A DNA stretch of 64,000 bases from contig LDXR01000004.1 of assembly GCA_001443495.1 (NCBI GenBank), positions 1 through 64,000 on the forward strand, read 5' to 3'. Source of the stretch: a candidate division NC10 bacterium CSP1-5. GTDB taxonomy: Bacteria; Methylomirabilota; Methylomirabilia; Methylomirabilales; CSP1-5. A program made the position numbers and the translations under genes. Of this stretch, positions 10,088 through 19,018 are shown in pieces (positions within the stretch are counted from its first letter, which is position 1; each line of letters begins with the position of its first letter). Below the pieces are notes generated by a model, which did not search any database, was not told the origin of the DNA, and saw only the letters and a program-made list of their open reading frames with translations.

Positions 10088-11415
10088 TGTACGAGCAATA
10101 TTTCGGCCTCAAGGAAAAGCCCTTTAGCCTGACCCCGGATCCGCGCTTCCTCTTCTTGAGCGCGGACCACCGGGGGGCGCTGGATCACCTGCTCTATGGG
10201 ATTCAGCGGCGGGAGGGGTTTCTGGCGATCACGGGGGATATCGGGACCGGCAAGACCACCATCTGCCGGGTGTTGCTCGAACGCCTCGACCCCGGCGTGC
10301 AGACCGCCCTGATTCTGAATCCCCTGCTGAATGAAAGAGAGATCCTCAGCGCCATCCTGGAGGATTTCGGGATCACATACCCGGGCCAGCCGCCGCGCAA
10401 GACACTGATCGACCTGCTGAACCTCTTCCTGTTAGACCAGGCCAAAAGCGGCGGTGCGGCGATCCTGATCATCGACGAGGCCCAGAACCTTGCCCCGAAC
10501 GTCCTGGAGCAGATCCGGATCCTGTCCAATCTGGAGACCGACCAGCAGAAACTCCTCCAGATCATCCTGGTGGGGCAGCGGGAGCTTCGCGAGAAGCTCG
10601 AGAGCAAGGCCCTTCGGCAGCTGAATCAGCGCATCTCCATCCGCTATCACCTCGCCCCCCTAAGCGCCGAGGAAACGGTCAGATACATTGAGCATCGTCT
10701 CACGGTCGCCGGGGCAAGGGGGGGGATTGATTTCACGCCCGGTGCCTATCAGGCGATCTATCACTTCTCCAGAGGGGTCCCCCGGCTCATCAACCTGATC
10801 GCGGATCGGGCCCTCCTCGCGGGGTACGTGGCGGGCTCGAGCTATATCACAAAGGAGATGGTCTCGGAGGGCCGCCAGAGCATTGACGGGCACGGGGTTC
10901 GAGCCCGGGCCTCGTTCCGATTCGCGATGGGCCGATATCTCCAGGCTCCCAGAATCGCCCTGGCCCTCTCGTTCCTTTTCGGGGCCCTGTTCACAGCGCT
11001 GCTATCGGGGTTGATCGGCTTTGAGGCATCGTGGTCGACCATTAGTGCGCGACTTCCATTCCGCCTCCAGGCGCCACCCGAAGTTGCTCCTGCAGCGGGG
11101 AAAGCGTCTGTGGCTGGCGGGGTTACCCTACCGATCCTTCATTCGGATCCCGCCTTCCGTTACTCGGTCTGGGCCTGGGCCAGCCAGGAAGGGGAACCCT
11201 TCCGCAAGATGGTTCAGGATCTCGAAGCAGAGGGACTCCGAGTCTCTGTCGGTCAGGGGCCGCAGGAAAATGGGATCGGGCCCTCGCTCCTCGTCGGACG
11301 CTTCAAGACACGGGAGGAGGCCGACGATGCGCTGAAAAGAATGCAGATGGTGGAGGGGATCCAGCGGCTGGAGGTCGTTGAGATCAGTTCCACCTCTCGT
11401 CAGGAGGGGAGATGA
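10087..11415 (+). CDS. ExeA/GspA-like AAA ATPase with C-terminal SPOR-like domain
   Basis: MYEQYFGLKEKPFSLTPDPRFLFLSADHRGALDHLLYGI, Walker A GDIGTGKTT; start refined. Confidence 0.9.
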   Translation: MYEQYFGLKEKPFSLTPDPRFLFLSADHRGALDHLLYGIQRREGFLAITGDIGTGKTTICRVLLERLDPGVQTALILNPLLNEREILSAILEDFGITYPGQPPRKTLIDLLNLFLLDQAKSGGAAILIIDEAQNLAPNVLEQIRILSNLETDQQKLLQIILVGQRELREKLESKALRQLNQRISIRYHLAPLSAEETVRYIEHRLTVAGARGGIDFTPGAYQAIYHFSRGVPRLINLIADRALLAGYVAGSSYITKEMVSEGRQSIDGHGVRARASFRFAMGRYLQAPRIALALSFLFGALFTALLSGLIGFEASWSTISARLPFRLQAPPEVAPAAGKASVAGGVTLPILHSDPAFRYSVWAWASQEGEPFRKMVQDLEAEGLRVSVGQGPQENGIGPSLLVGRFKTREEADDALKRMQMVEGIQRLEVVEISSTSRQEGR

Positions 11416-12671
11416 GCCTCATCCAGGACGCCCTCAAAAGGGTCCAGGGAGGGCCATCGGCCCGGACTCCCCTGGGGGGAGTACAGTATGGCAGGGGTCG
11501 ACCCAGCCGCAGCAGATGGCCCTGGCGGCTGATCGGCGCTTCCGTTGCGGCGGTCGCTTTGCTCTTCTTCGTCGTGAAAGTGCCCGGGCTGCTGCTCGGA
11601 CGCAGGCTACCGGCGAAACCGGTCCGCTCGGTTCCGGCCGCGCAGACGGGGGCTCAGCCGACCGCTCCGCCTGCGGTGAGCCCTTCGACAGGCTCAGGGC
11701 AAAGCCCCGTCGAATTGCCATCGAGTTCGCTCCCAGCGGGGGCTGCTGCCTCATCGTCGTCGCCGTCAGCCGCCCGCGGTGAGCACGGTCGAACCGCACA
11801 TCGTGTACCGCCCGCGGTGAGCCCTGTCGAACCGCCAGAGGCGGCTCCCCCAATCCGGGCGACCCTCCGCGGTGAGCCCAGTCGAACCGCGCCGATCTTC
11901 GAAGAGCGCGTGGCCAATCCAGCGCAGGTCGGTCCGCCGGATAGCAGGCCTTCGCGGGTCGGGGAGAAGCCGGACCCCACCCCTCCCGTAGAGGTTGATG
12001 CGCTCTCCTCGGGGGCGGAGGAGGCCGCTCCAACGCGCACCCTTCGACCGGTGGTGGAGGGGAAGGATCGCTACCACTTCAATATGGGCCTCTTCTACCA
12101 GAAACAGGGCCAGTATGCTCAGGCCTTTGCGGCGTACCAGAAGACGGTCGAGTTGAATCCCTTTCACGTCGAGGCCTACAACAATCTTGGGGTTCTCTAC
12201 AAAGAGGTCGGAGAGGTAGACAAGGCCATCCAGCACTACCGGAAGGCCCTGGCGATCGATCCGCACTACGTGAAGGCCTACAACAACCTGGGCGTAACCC
12301 TGATCCGTCAAGGGAAGCTCACGGAGGCGACGGCGCAGTTTGAGCACGCCCTTGAACTCAATCCCAAGAACCTGGAGAGCTACACGAATCTCGGGGTCAT
12401 CTACCGGCGGCTCAGTCGCATGCCCGAAGCCGTTCGGGCCTTCGAGGCGGCCCTCAGCATCGACCCTGAGCACCCGGAAAGCCACTACAATCTCGCCATC
12501 CTCTTGGAGGGGCAGGGGCGGATCGCCGAGGCCCTCGCCCACTACCGTGGGTTCGTCGCGAGCGCGGAGCCCCGTCATCGTAGCGTGGTCGCCCGCGTGA
12601 TCGCCCACATCCAACTGCTGGGCCAGTGGACCGCTGGCCCGGCCGCGACGCGCAAGCCTCTCGCCGAGTAG
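11412..12671 (+). CDS. TPR repeat protein with N-terminal TM and Pro/Ser-rich linker
   Basis: Five consecutive TPRs (YHFNMGLFYQKQGQYAQAFAAYQKTVELNP...); linker overlaps TTCGAC-type repeats. Confidence 0.88.
   Translation: MSLIQDALKRVQGGPSARTPLGGVQYGRGRPSRSRWPWRLIGASVAAVALLFFVVKVPGLLLGRRLPAKPVRSVPAAQTGAQPTAPPAVSPSTGSGQSPVELPSSSLPAGAAASSSSPSAARGEHGRTAHRVPPAVSPVEPPEAAPPIRATLRGEPSRTAPIFEERVANPAQVGPPDSRPSRVGEKPDPTPPVEVDALSSGAEEAAPTRTLRPVVEGKDRYHFNMGLFYQKQGQYAQAFAAYQKTVELNPFHVEAYNNLGVLYKEVGEVDKAIQHYRKALAIDPHYVKAYNNLGVTLIRQGKLTEATAQFEHALELNPKNLESYTNLGVIYRRLSRMPEAVRAFEAALSIDPEHPESHYNLAILLEGQGRIAEALAHYRGFVASAEPRHRSVVARVIAHIQLLGQWTAGPAATRKPLAE
11676..11889. repeat. Cluster of TTCGACAGGCTCAGG-type dispersed repeats inside a CDS
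   Basis: GTGAGCCCTTCGACAGGCTCAGGGC (11676-11700) and three 23-mers CCGCGGTGAGC-NNN-GTCGAACCG at 11774-11796, 11812-11834, 11867-11889. Confidence 0.8.
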
Positions 12672-12737
12672 CGCCACGCCGACTTGCATGATGTGGAGCG
12701 CCTGCGCGACCGTTCCAACGTGCCAAGCCCAATGTGA

Positions 12738-14378
12738 TCATCGTCCGGCCCTGCCCCTCTTCTCTAAGATCGACGCCTCGACGGCTGAGAACGTCTGGCC
12801 GACGAGGGTCTGAAGCCGCTCGACATCTCCGAGCGGGGTGCCACTTCCGGCGTCGTCACCGTAAAAGATGGCCACGACCTTCCCGGCGACGATGATGGGG
12901 ATGATCACCGCCTCATCCGGCCTTTTCCCGCCCAGTTGGTTCAGGAAGTAGTCGTTCCATTTCCCCGGGCCGATCTTGCCCCGGTAGGTGGTGCGGGCGT
13001 GTGTAGCCGCAGCAAAGATGGAAGGCTCGCGCAAGGGGAGCTTGATATTGATGATCCGTTCGTCACCAGAGTCTCTCACCCCGCCCACCCCGAACTGGTC
13101 GTGCCCGGTGATCCCGTCACTGCGCACGAAGAGGAGGACACCACGGCTGACGACATCGGCGGCGAGGTGCATGATGAGGACCCAGGGAGCAATGGGGGAG
13201 CTGAGCATGATCTCGTCGGTGATGCGCGAGGGCTCGAGATCCAGGAGCGGTTCCTGCGGGCTCCTCCCGGACGGTGCCACGGGTGCGGGAATCGGTGGCT
13301 CGATGGCGGCCGGGATCGTAGGCGTGGGGATCTCTGCGGCCGGCCCCTCGACACGCTCGGGGCGCGGCACCGCCGGCGCAGGCCGCAATGGCACGTCCGG
13401 CGCGGGGCGCGGCCCCTCGACGCGCTCGGGGCGGGCCGGGGGCTCGGGCGAGGGCGGGCGGGGCCCTTCGACGTGCTTGCCCCGAGCGGAGTCGAGGGGC
13501 TCAGGGCGGGGCGGCGTCTCGACCTGGCGCCGTTCCTCGATTCGGACACCCGGGGCGGGGGCGGGTGAGGCTTCGGACTTGATCCATGGGGGCCTCTCGC
13601 CCTCCCACTGTCCCTCGATGAGGTCTGCGAGGACCTCGGGACTCGGGCGGGCCGGGGGCTCGGGCGAGGGCGGGCGGGGCCCTTCGACACGGTCAGGGCG
13701 GGGCGTCTCGACGTTCTGCCGGCTATCGAGATGGCTTGCAACGGGCACGTAGGACGTGGATGCCGGGGTGGCCGGTGGTACGGGCGGCGTGCGCTTTATA
13801 CTCTTTTGCCGTTCATCGAGACGGACTACCCCCTCGAGGAGGAGAATCTCGGGGCTTATTCCCGTCTTTGGGAGAAACGCGCTGAGCTCAACCGTGATCT
13901 CGTCGTCGGTAGTTATTTCCATCATATCGAACCTGAAAAAGCCGTTGTCCCAGCTCAGGATTTCGAGGATCACCTGCTCGACCTGGTGTCGGATCGCCTG
14001 TTGCAGCACCTCAGGGGTGATGATCCCCTTCTCAATCAGGATGGCGCCGAGCCTTTTCTTGCTGTCTGTGGAGAGGTGCTGCAGCTCGAGGGCGGCCATG
14101 AGGTCGTCTTCGGTCAGGTGCTTCTGGCTGATCAAGAGCTGGCCAAGGGTGCTCCGCGTCGAGTCGCAGGTCGCATAGATCACCTTTCCGTTTTTAAAGA
14201 GGATCTCCCCGGTATTTCCCAGCCGGCTCAGCCTCAGTTTCCCCGTCTTCTTGCCCAGGCTGAGGATCTGGAGAATGTCGGGAACGCTCAGCTCGAACCG
14301 TCCTGCGAAGCCCACGGGTTCCTTCTCCCCTTTGCTGTCAATGGTTTCTGAGACAGCCCCTCCAGGATATTCTAGCAA
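12738..14378 (-). CDS. DUF4388 (PATAN-like) domain protein with repetitive Pro-rich linker and C-terminal GAF-like domain
   Basis: FAGRFELSVPDILQILSLGKKTGKLRLSRLGNTGEILFKNGKVIYATC; linker repeats of PERVEGPRPPSPEPPARP type. Confidence 0.8.
   Translation of the reverse strand: MLEYPGGAVSETIDSKGEKEPVGFAGRFELSVPDILQILSLGKKTGKLRLSRLGNTGEILFKNGKVIYATCDSTRSTLGQLLISQKHLTEDDLMAALELQHLSTDSKKRLGAILIEKGIITPEVLQQAIRHQVEQVILEILSWDNGFFRFDMMEITTDDEITVELSAFLPKTGISPEILLLEGVVRLDERQKSIKRTPPVPPATPASTSYVPVASHLDSRQNVETPRPDRVEGPRPPSPEPPARPSPEVLADLIEGQWEGERPPWIKSEASPAPAPGVRIEERRQVETPPRPEPLDSARGKHVEGPRPPSPEPPARPERVEGPRPAPDVPLRPAPAVPRPERVEGPAAEIPTPTIPAAIEPPIPAPVAPSGRSPQEPLLDLEPSRITDEIMLSSPIAPWVLIMHLAADVVSRGVLLFVRSDGITGHDQFGVGGVRDSGDERIINIKLPLREPSIFAAATHARTTYRGKIGPGKWNDYFLNQLGGKRPDEAVIIPIIVAGKVVAIFYGDDAGSGTPLGDVERLQTLVGQTFSAVEASILEKRGRAGR
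13344..13703. repeat. TTCGAC/TCGAC-type repeat copies and a 44-bp exact direct repeat inside a CDS
   Basis: CCCCTCGACACGCTCGGGGCG, CCCCTCGACGCGCTCGGGGCGGG, CCCTTCGACGTGCTTGCCCCGAGCGGAGTCGAGGGGCTCAGGGCG, CCCTTCGACACGGTCAGGGCG; 44-bp direct repeat at 13429-13472 and 13645-13688, 216 bp apart. Confidence 0.8.
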
Positions 14379-14453
14379 TCATCGTGCCAGGGGAGTTGTT
14401 TTCGCGGGGAGGCGTATGTTAACGTAGGAGCCGCACCGGCAGAGGGGAACGCC

Positions 14454-15191
14454 GTGGTTGAAGCGATCACCTTCGATTTATGGGGTACGTTGATCAGGGA
14501 GAGCCCGGAGTCGGCCCGCAAGGTCAAGGAGGCGCGGACCCGGAACCTCTATATCCTTCTGGAGGCTCAGGGATACCCGGGCACTCTCGAGGAGGTGGAG
14601 GCGGCCTATGAACATGTGGGAGGGCGCCTCCAGGCGATCTGGTCGCGGCATGAGGATGTGGGACCCGAGGGACAGGTCCAGCTACTCCTCGAGGCCCTGG
14701 ACTCCGCGTGGAAGGTCCCCCAGGATCGCATGCTCCTGGCGAACCTGGAGTGGGCGTACGTTTCCCCGGTGCTGAAGGCCTTGCCCGTACTGGACCCGGG
14801 AGCGGCTGAGCTGCTCAACGGGCTCCGGAGCCAGTACCGCTTGGGCCTCATCTGTAACACCGGCCGAACCCCAGGGACGATGCTCAAGATCGTCCTCCAG
14901 CGTCTCGGGATCGTCGAGCAGTTCGATGTCCTGACCTTCTCCGACATGCTCGGCATCCGAAAGCCGGACCCCCAGATCTTCCATCTGACGCTCGAGCAGC
15001 TTGAGGTCTCCGCAGATCGAGCGCTCCACGTGGGGGACGACCCCAGCACCGATGTCCTGGGGGCACGGCACGCTGGCATGCAGGCGGTGCTCGTGGGCTC
15101 CTCGGGGGTCCTTCAGGCGGAAGACCAGGGGGTGCGAGCCATCGAGAGTCTTTCGGCCCTTCCCCGTATCCTCGAGGAGGTTCGGGGTTGA
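14454..15191 (+). CDS. HAD superfamily hydrolase
   Basis: ITFDLWGTL motif I, ICNTG motif II, RKPDPQIF and HVGDDPSTDVLGARHAGM motif IV. Confidence 0.9.
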   Translation: MVEAITFDLWGTLIRESPESARKVKEARTRNLYILLEAQGYPGTLEEVEAAYEHVGGRLQAIWSRHEDVGPEGQVQLLLEALDSAWKVPQDRMLLANLEWAYVSPVLKALPVLDPGAAELLNGLRSQYRLGLICNTGRTPGTMLKIVLQRLGIVEQFDVLTFSDMLGIRKPDPQIFHLTLEQLEVSADRALHVGDDPSTDVLGARHAGMQAVLVGSSGVLQAEDQGVRAIESLSALPRILEEVRG

Positions 15192-15258
15192 GGGTTGAAC
15201 TATGAACCATGAACGACTCGACTGAGCTCGCCGAAGTCCATGAACCGTGAACCGTGAA
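15186..15258. repeat. Heptamer array interrupted by a 24-bp TCGACTGAGCTCGCCGAAGT element
   Basis: GGTTGAG GGTTGAA CTATGAA CCATGAA (15186-15213), 24-bp insert 15214-15237, CCATGAA CCGTGAA CCGTGAA (15238-15258). Confidence 0.8.
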
Positions 15259-15268
15259 CGGAAGAGCG

Positions 15269-16045
15269 ATGGAGCAGCAAGACAAGAGGACGGTCGGGCA
15301 GTTGCTGCGAACAGCCCGGGAGGCTCTCGGGATCAGTCGGGAAGAGGCGGCAGCGGTGACGCGGATCAAACCCGTCTTTCTCACCGCCTTGGAGGAGGAC
15401 GACTATCACCTCCTCCCGGATGAGCGGTACCTCCTCCGCTTCCTCGAGGAATACGCCAGGTTCCTCAACATTGATGCTCAGGCAGTTCAGGACCGCTTCT
15501 CGGAGCAGATCGCGCGTGACCCCGGTTCCCTGGCGGTCTTTCCGGTCAAGCGAACCATCACCGTGCCGCTGCGCGGGCTCGTGCCGGCGCTCCTTCTCCT
15601 GGCCGTCTTGATCCCCTCCGCCTTCATCGGGTTCTCGCTCCTGTTGAATCGGCCCCGGGGTGGCCAGACCCCCGACCGAGGGGAGAGGCCGGAACTCACG
15701 CCCGAGACCGGTTCGCCGGCTCCTGTCGCGGCAGGCACCCCGGCCCTCTCCCAGCCGCCGGTTTCGCCCGACGTGCAGGGGGTAAAGACGTTGCGGGCCC
15801 AGGCCAAGGAGATGACCTGGCTGCTGGTCACGATTGATGGTCGGGAGACCCGGGACGTCCTCCTCCGGGCCGGAGAGACCTGGGAGTGGCGTGCTCAGGA
15901 GAGTTTTGTCCTGACGGTCGGGAACGCGGGCGGCGTGGAGCTTATCCTGAACGGGCGTCCGCTGCCGCCGCTGGGGGAGCCGGGGCAGGTGATCCGGGAC
16001 ATCCGCCTCCCCCCCGAAGCACCTGCTCCTCCGGAAACCCCGTAG
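15269..16045 (+). CDS. RodZ-like protein (HTH domain + TM + DUF4115-like domain)
   Basis: TVGQLLRTAREALGISREEAAAVTRIKPVFLTALEEDDYHLLPDERYLLRFLEEYARFL; C-terminal WLLVTIDGRETRDVLLRAGETWEW. Confidence 0.85.
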   Translation: MEQQDKRTVGQLLRTAREALGISREEAAAVTRIKPVFLTALEEDDYHLLPDERYLLRFLEEYARFLNIDAQAVQDRFSEQIARDPGSLAVFPVKRTITVPLRGLVPALLLLAVLIPSAFIGFSLLLNRPRGGQTPDRGERPELTPETGSPAPVAAGTPALSQPPVSPDVQGVKTLRAQAKEMTWLLVTIDGRETRDVLLRAGETWEWRAQESFVLTVGNAGGVELILNGRPLPPLGEPGQVIRDIRLPPEAPAPPETP

Positions 16046-16120
16046 CACCGTCGACACGGTGTTCCTTCGTCTCTTCCTGATCCTGACTTACTTTCAAACG
16101 CATTTCATCTCTTGACAATC

Positions 16121-16197
16121 GAGCAATAGAACATTAGACCGCAATGGCGCATTTCGCCTCCCAAATCGCACTATTGTTCCACTGCTCCATTGCTCCA
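16121..16197. repeat. Octamer-periodic inverted repeat element
   Basis: GAGCAATA GAACATTA GACCGCAA (16121-16144) and TTGTTCCA CTGCTCCA TTGCTCCA (16174-16197). Confidence 0.65.
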
Positions 16198-16225
16198 AAG
16201 GAAACGCACTGTGTGCGTTTCCTTT
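16197..16225. terminator. Bidirectional terminator hairpin between convergent genes
   Basis: AAAGGAAACGCAC-TGT-GTGCGTTTCCTTT: perfect 13-bp stem, 3-nt loop, A/T tracts on both sides. Confidence 0.8.
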
Positions 16226-17276
16226 AGAGCCAGGGTCTCGTGGCGAGAAAGGCCACCACGTGCGTGGGGTGCGCGACCACCTTGGCCCGATCCCCAGGGT
16301 GCAGCGTCAGGGTCGATGGCTGGTGACTGTGAATGGTGGCCCCGGAACGGAGCTGGACAACGAGGAGGTTATCCGGCCCTCGAAACTGCCGCGTAACGAC
16401 CATGGCGCTGCCCATCGGGTCGGGGATCAGCTCGATGTGGTCCGGCCGGATCATCACCTCCACCTGGGCGCCACCGGGCAGTCCCGGAGTGTTGGGGAGC
16501 GTGCCGATCTCTGTAGCGATGCCCTCGTCCGTCACCCGGCCGGGGAGAAAGTCGGCCTTGCCCACGAAGCGGGCGACGAAGCGGGTGGCGGGCCGGTGAT
16601 AGATCTCTTCCGGCGAGCCGAGCTGCTCGAGTCGGCCCTGGTTCAGGATCCCCACGCGGTCCGCGATCATAAAGGCCTCTTCCTGATCGTGGGTCACGAA
16701 GATCGCGGTGGTCCCGAGCTCCCGTAGGATCGTGTAGACCTCCAGGTGCATCTGCACCATCATGTCGGCGTCCAGGTTGCTGAAGGGTTCGTCGAGGAGG
16801 AGGAGCGCCGGGCGAGGGGCGAGGGCGCGGGCTAACGCCACGCGCTGCTGCTGCCCTCCGCTGAGCTCGTGGGGATAGCGGCCGGCAAAGGGGGTCAGCC
16901 CGACCGTCTCCAGCATCCCGTGAACTCTGTGGCCGCGGGTTCCGGGGTCCAGTGCACGGAGACCGAACGCGACATTCTCCTCCACGGTCAGGTGGGGGAA
17001 GAGCGCGTATTCCTGGAAGACCATCCCGACCCCGCGCCCCTCGGGTGGGACAAAGGTCTTGCGGTCCGTCATCGTTTTCCCGCTGATCACCACGACCCCG
17101 GCATCCGGCTTTTCGAAGCCGGCGATGAGCCGCAGCGCGGTCGTCTTCCCGCTGCCGCTCGGCCCGAGCAGCGCGATGATCTCGCCGGGCTCCGCGTCGA
17201 GGGAGAAGTCGTCCAGGGCAGGCAGGTCGTGCGGCGAGAAGCGTTTTGTCAGATGGGCGATGCTCAGCAGGATCAT
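16224..17276 (-). CDS. ABC transporter ATP-binding protein, Fe3+/polyamine type (FbpC/PotA-like)
   Basis: GPSGSGKTTALRLIAG, LSGGQQQRVALARAL, TOBE-like C-terminus; adjacent to Fe-type permease and binding protein. Confidence 0.93.
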   Translation of the reverse strand: MILLSIAHLTKRFSPHDLPALDDFSLDAEPGEIIALLGPSGSGKTTALRLIAGFEKPDAGVVVISGKTMTDRKTFVPPEGRGVGMVFQEYALFPHLTVEENVAFGLRALDPGTRGHRVHGMLETVGLTPFAGRYPHELSGGQQQRVALARALAPRPALLLLDEPFSNLDADMMVQMHLEVYTILRELGTTAIFVTHDQEEAFMIADRVGILNQGRLEQLGSPEEIYHRPATRFVARFVGKADFLPGRVTDEGIATEIGTLPNTPGLPGGAQVEVMIRPDHIELIPDPMGSAMVVTRQFRGPDNLLVVQLRSGATIHSHQPSTLTLHPGDRAKVVAHPTHVVAFLATRPWL

Positions 17277-19006
17277 GGCGCCTTGAGAATCTCTCTTCGC
17301 TCCGGAATGGCCCCGTCCCCCCCGTGGTCGTGGTCCCTCACCTCACGGAAGCTGCTCCGCGCCAGGATCAGGATGGGGAGCATCCCCGCCGCTACGATGG
17401 TCAGGGCCGGAAGGGCGGCTGCTTCCCAGAAGGACTCGGAGGTGAGCTGCCAGACACGCACCGCTAACGTCTCGTAGCCGAAAGGCCTGAGAAGGAGCGT
17501 GGCCGGCATCTCCTTGATCACATCGACAAAGACGAGGATGGCGGCGCTACAGAGACCCCCGCGGATCAAGGGGAGGTGGATGCGGCGGAGGACGCCCCCG
17601 GGGCTCAAGCCAAGGGAACGTCCCGCCATGTCCATGCTTGGCGTGACCTTGACGAGGCTCGCCTCGACGGTATGCACGCTGAGGGCGAGGAACCGGGCGA
17701 GGTAGGCAAAGACCAGCCCCGCCATGGATCCCGTGAAGAGGAGGCCTCCGTCCCCTCCCCAGACGACGCGGACCAGGGCGTTACAGACCCGGTCGAGGAA
17801 GGCGAGCGGCACTAGGACGCCGACGGCGATGACCGAGCCGGGGAGGGCGTAGCCCATGGTCGCGATGCGGCCGCACGCGGCCACCACCCGACTGCGGCTC
17901 AGGCGCAGGCCGTACGCCACCACGATGGCAGCCCCCACGGCGACCATGGCGGCGGTGGCCCCGATGGTCAGCGTGTTCAGGGCGAATTCCGGATAGCGGT
18001 CGTCGAAGTCAGATGCCCTGAAGGCCGTCACACTCCACACGAGGAGCTGGGCGACCGGCAGGAGAAACGCACTCCCGACCACGGCGCCAGCCGCGCCGCT
18101 CGCCGCCCAGGCCCTCCACCCGGTGAGCATCATGGGCGCGGGGGGGTGGGCCCTGCGCTCCGTCTGGAAGAAGCGCGCGCGGCCGCGCCAGGATCGCTCG
18201 AGGACATAGACAGCCCCCGTGAAGAGGAGAAGAAGACTCGCCAGCTCCGTGGCGGCCTGGCGATTGAAGAGGCCGAACCAGACCCGGTAGATGGCGACGG
18301 TGAAGGTGTTATAGCCGTAGATGGCGACCGTCCCGAAGTCCGCCAGAACCTCCATCACCGCGAGGGAGAGGCCCGCTACGATCGACGGGCGGGCGAGGGG
18401 AAGGGCAACCCGCCAGAAGACGGTCGTCCGGCGCGCGCCGAGGGCGCGGGCGGCTTCCAGGGTCGTTTCCGACTGTTCGAGAAACGCCGTCCGGGCCAGG
18501 AGGTAGACGTAGGGATAGAAGACGAGGGTCATCACGAGGACGACCCCCCCAAAAGAGGCGATGTCCGGGAACCAGATCCCCGGTCCGAAGACGCGGCGGA
18601 GCCCGCTCTGCACGGGGCCGGTGTAATCGAAGAGCCCGCGGAAGACAAAGCCGATGACATAGGCGGGCACCGCCAGGGGCAGGATGAGGAGCCACTCGAA
18701 GGCCGCCCGGCCGGGGAAGCGGTACATCGTGGTGAGCCACGCGAGCCCGGTGCCCAGCAGGGCCACGCCACCCCCGACCCCGATGATCAACGTGAGCGTG
18801 TTCCAGATCAGCTCAAGGAGCTGCGTCTGCCAGAGGTGGACCCAGACCTCGACGGTGGGCGTCGCGAGGGAGGAAATCACCACCAGGATGGGCGTCGCGA
18901 CGACGAGCGCCACCGCCCCGGCCGCCAGCGGCCACGGGTCCCGTGCAAGCCTCAGGGCGAGGCGCCCCGCGACGGGAACCGCCGGGCTCGCGTGTCGGGT
19001 GGGCAT
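17273..19006 (-). CDS. Fe3+-type ABC transporter permease (FbpB-like)
   Basis: Long permease with two BPD_transp-like halves (EAARALGARRTTVFWRVALPLARPSI); operon context. Confidence 0.92.
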   Translation of the reverse strand: MPTRHASPAVPVAGRLALRLARDPWPLAAGAVALVVATPILVVISSLATPTVEVWVHLWQTQLLELIWNTLTLIIGVGGGVALLGTGLAWLTTMYRFPGRAAFEWLLILPLAVPAYVIGFVFRGLFDYTGPVQSGLRRVFGPGIWFPDIASFGGVVLVMTLVFYPYVYLLARTAFLEQSETTLEAARALGARRTTVFWRVALPLARPSIVAGLSLAVMEVLADFGTVAIYGYNTFTVAIYRVWFGLFNRQAATELASLLLLFTGAVYVLERSWRGRARFFQTERRAHPPAPMMLTGWRAWAASGAAGAVVGSAFLLPVAQLLVWSVTAFRASDFDDRYPEFALNTLTIGATAAMVAVGAAIVVAYGLRLSRSRVVAACGRIATMGYALPGSVIAVGVLVPLAFLDRVCNALVRVVWGGDGGLLFTGSMAGLVFAYLARFLALSVHTVEASLVKVTPSMDMAGRSLGLSPGGVLRRIHLPLIRGGLCSAAILVFVDVIKEMPATLLLRPFGYETLAVRVWQLTSESFWEAAALPALTIVAAGMLPILILARSSFREVRDHDHGGDGAIPERREILKAP

Positions 19007-19018
19007 GCCGGGCCTCCG

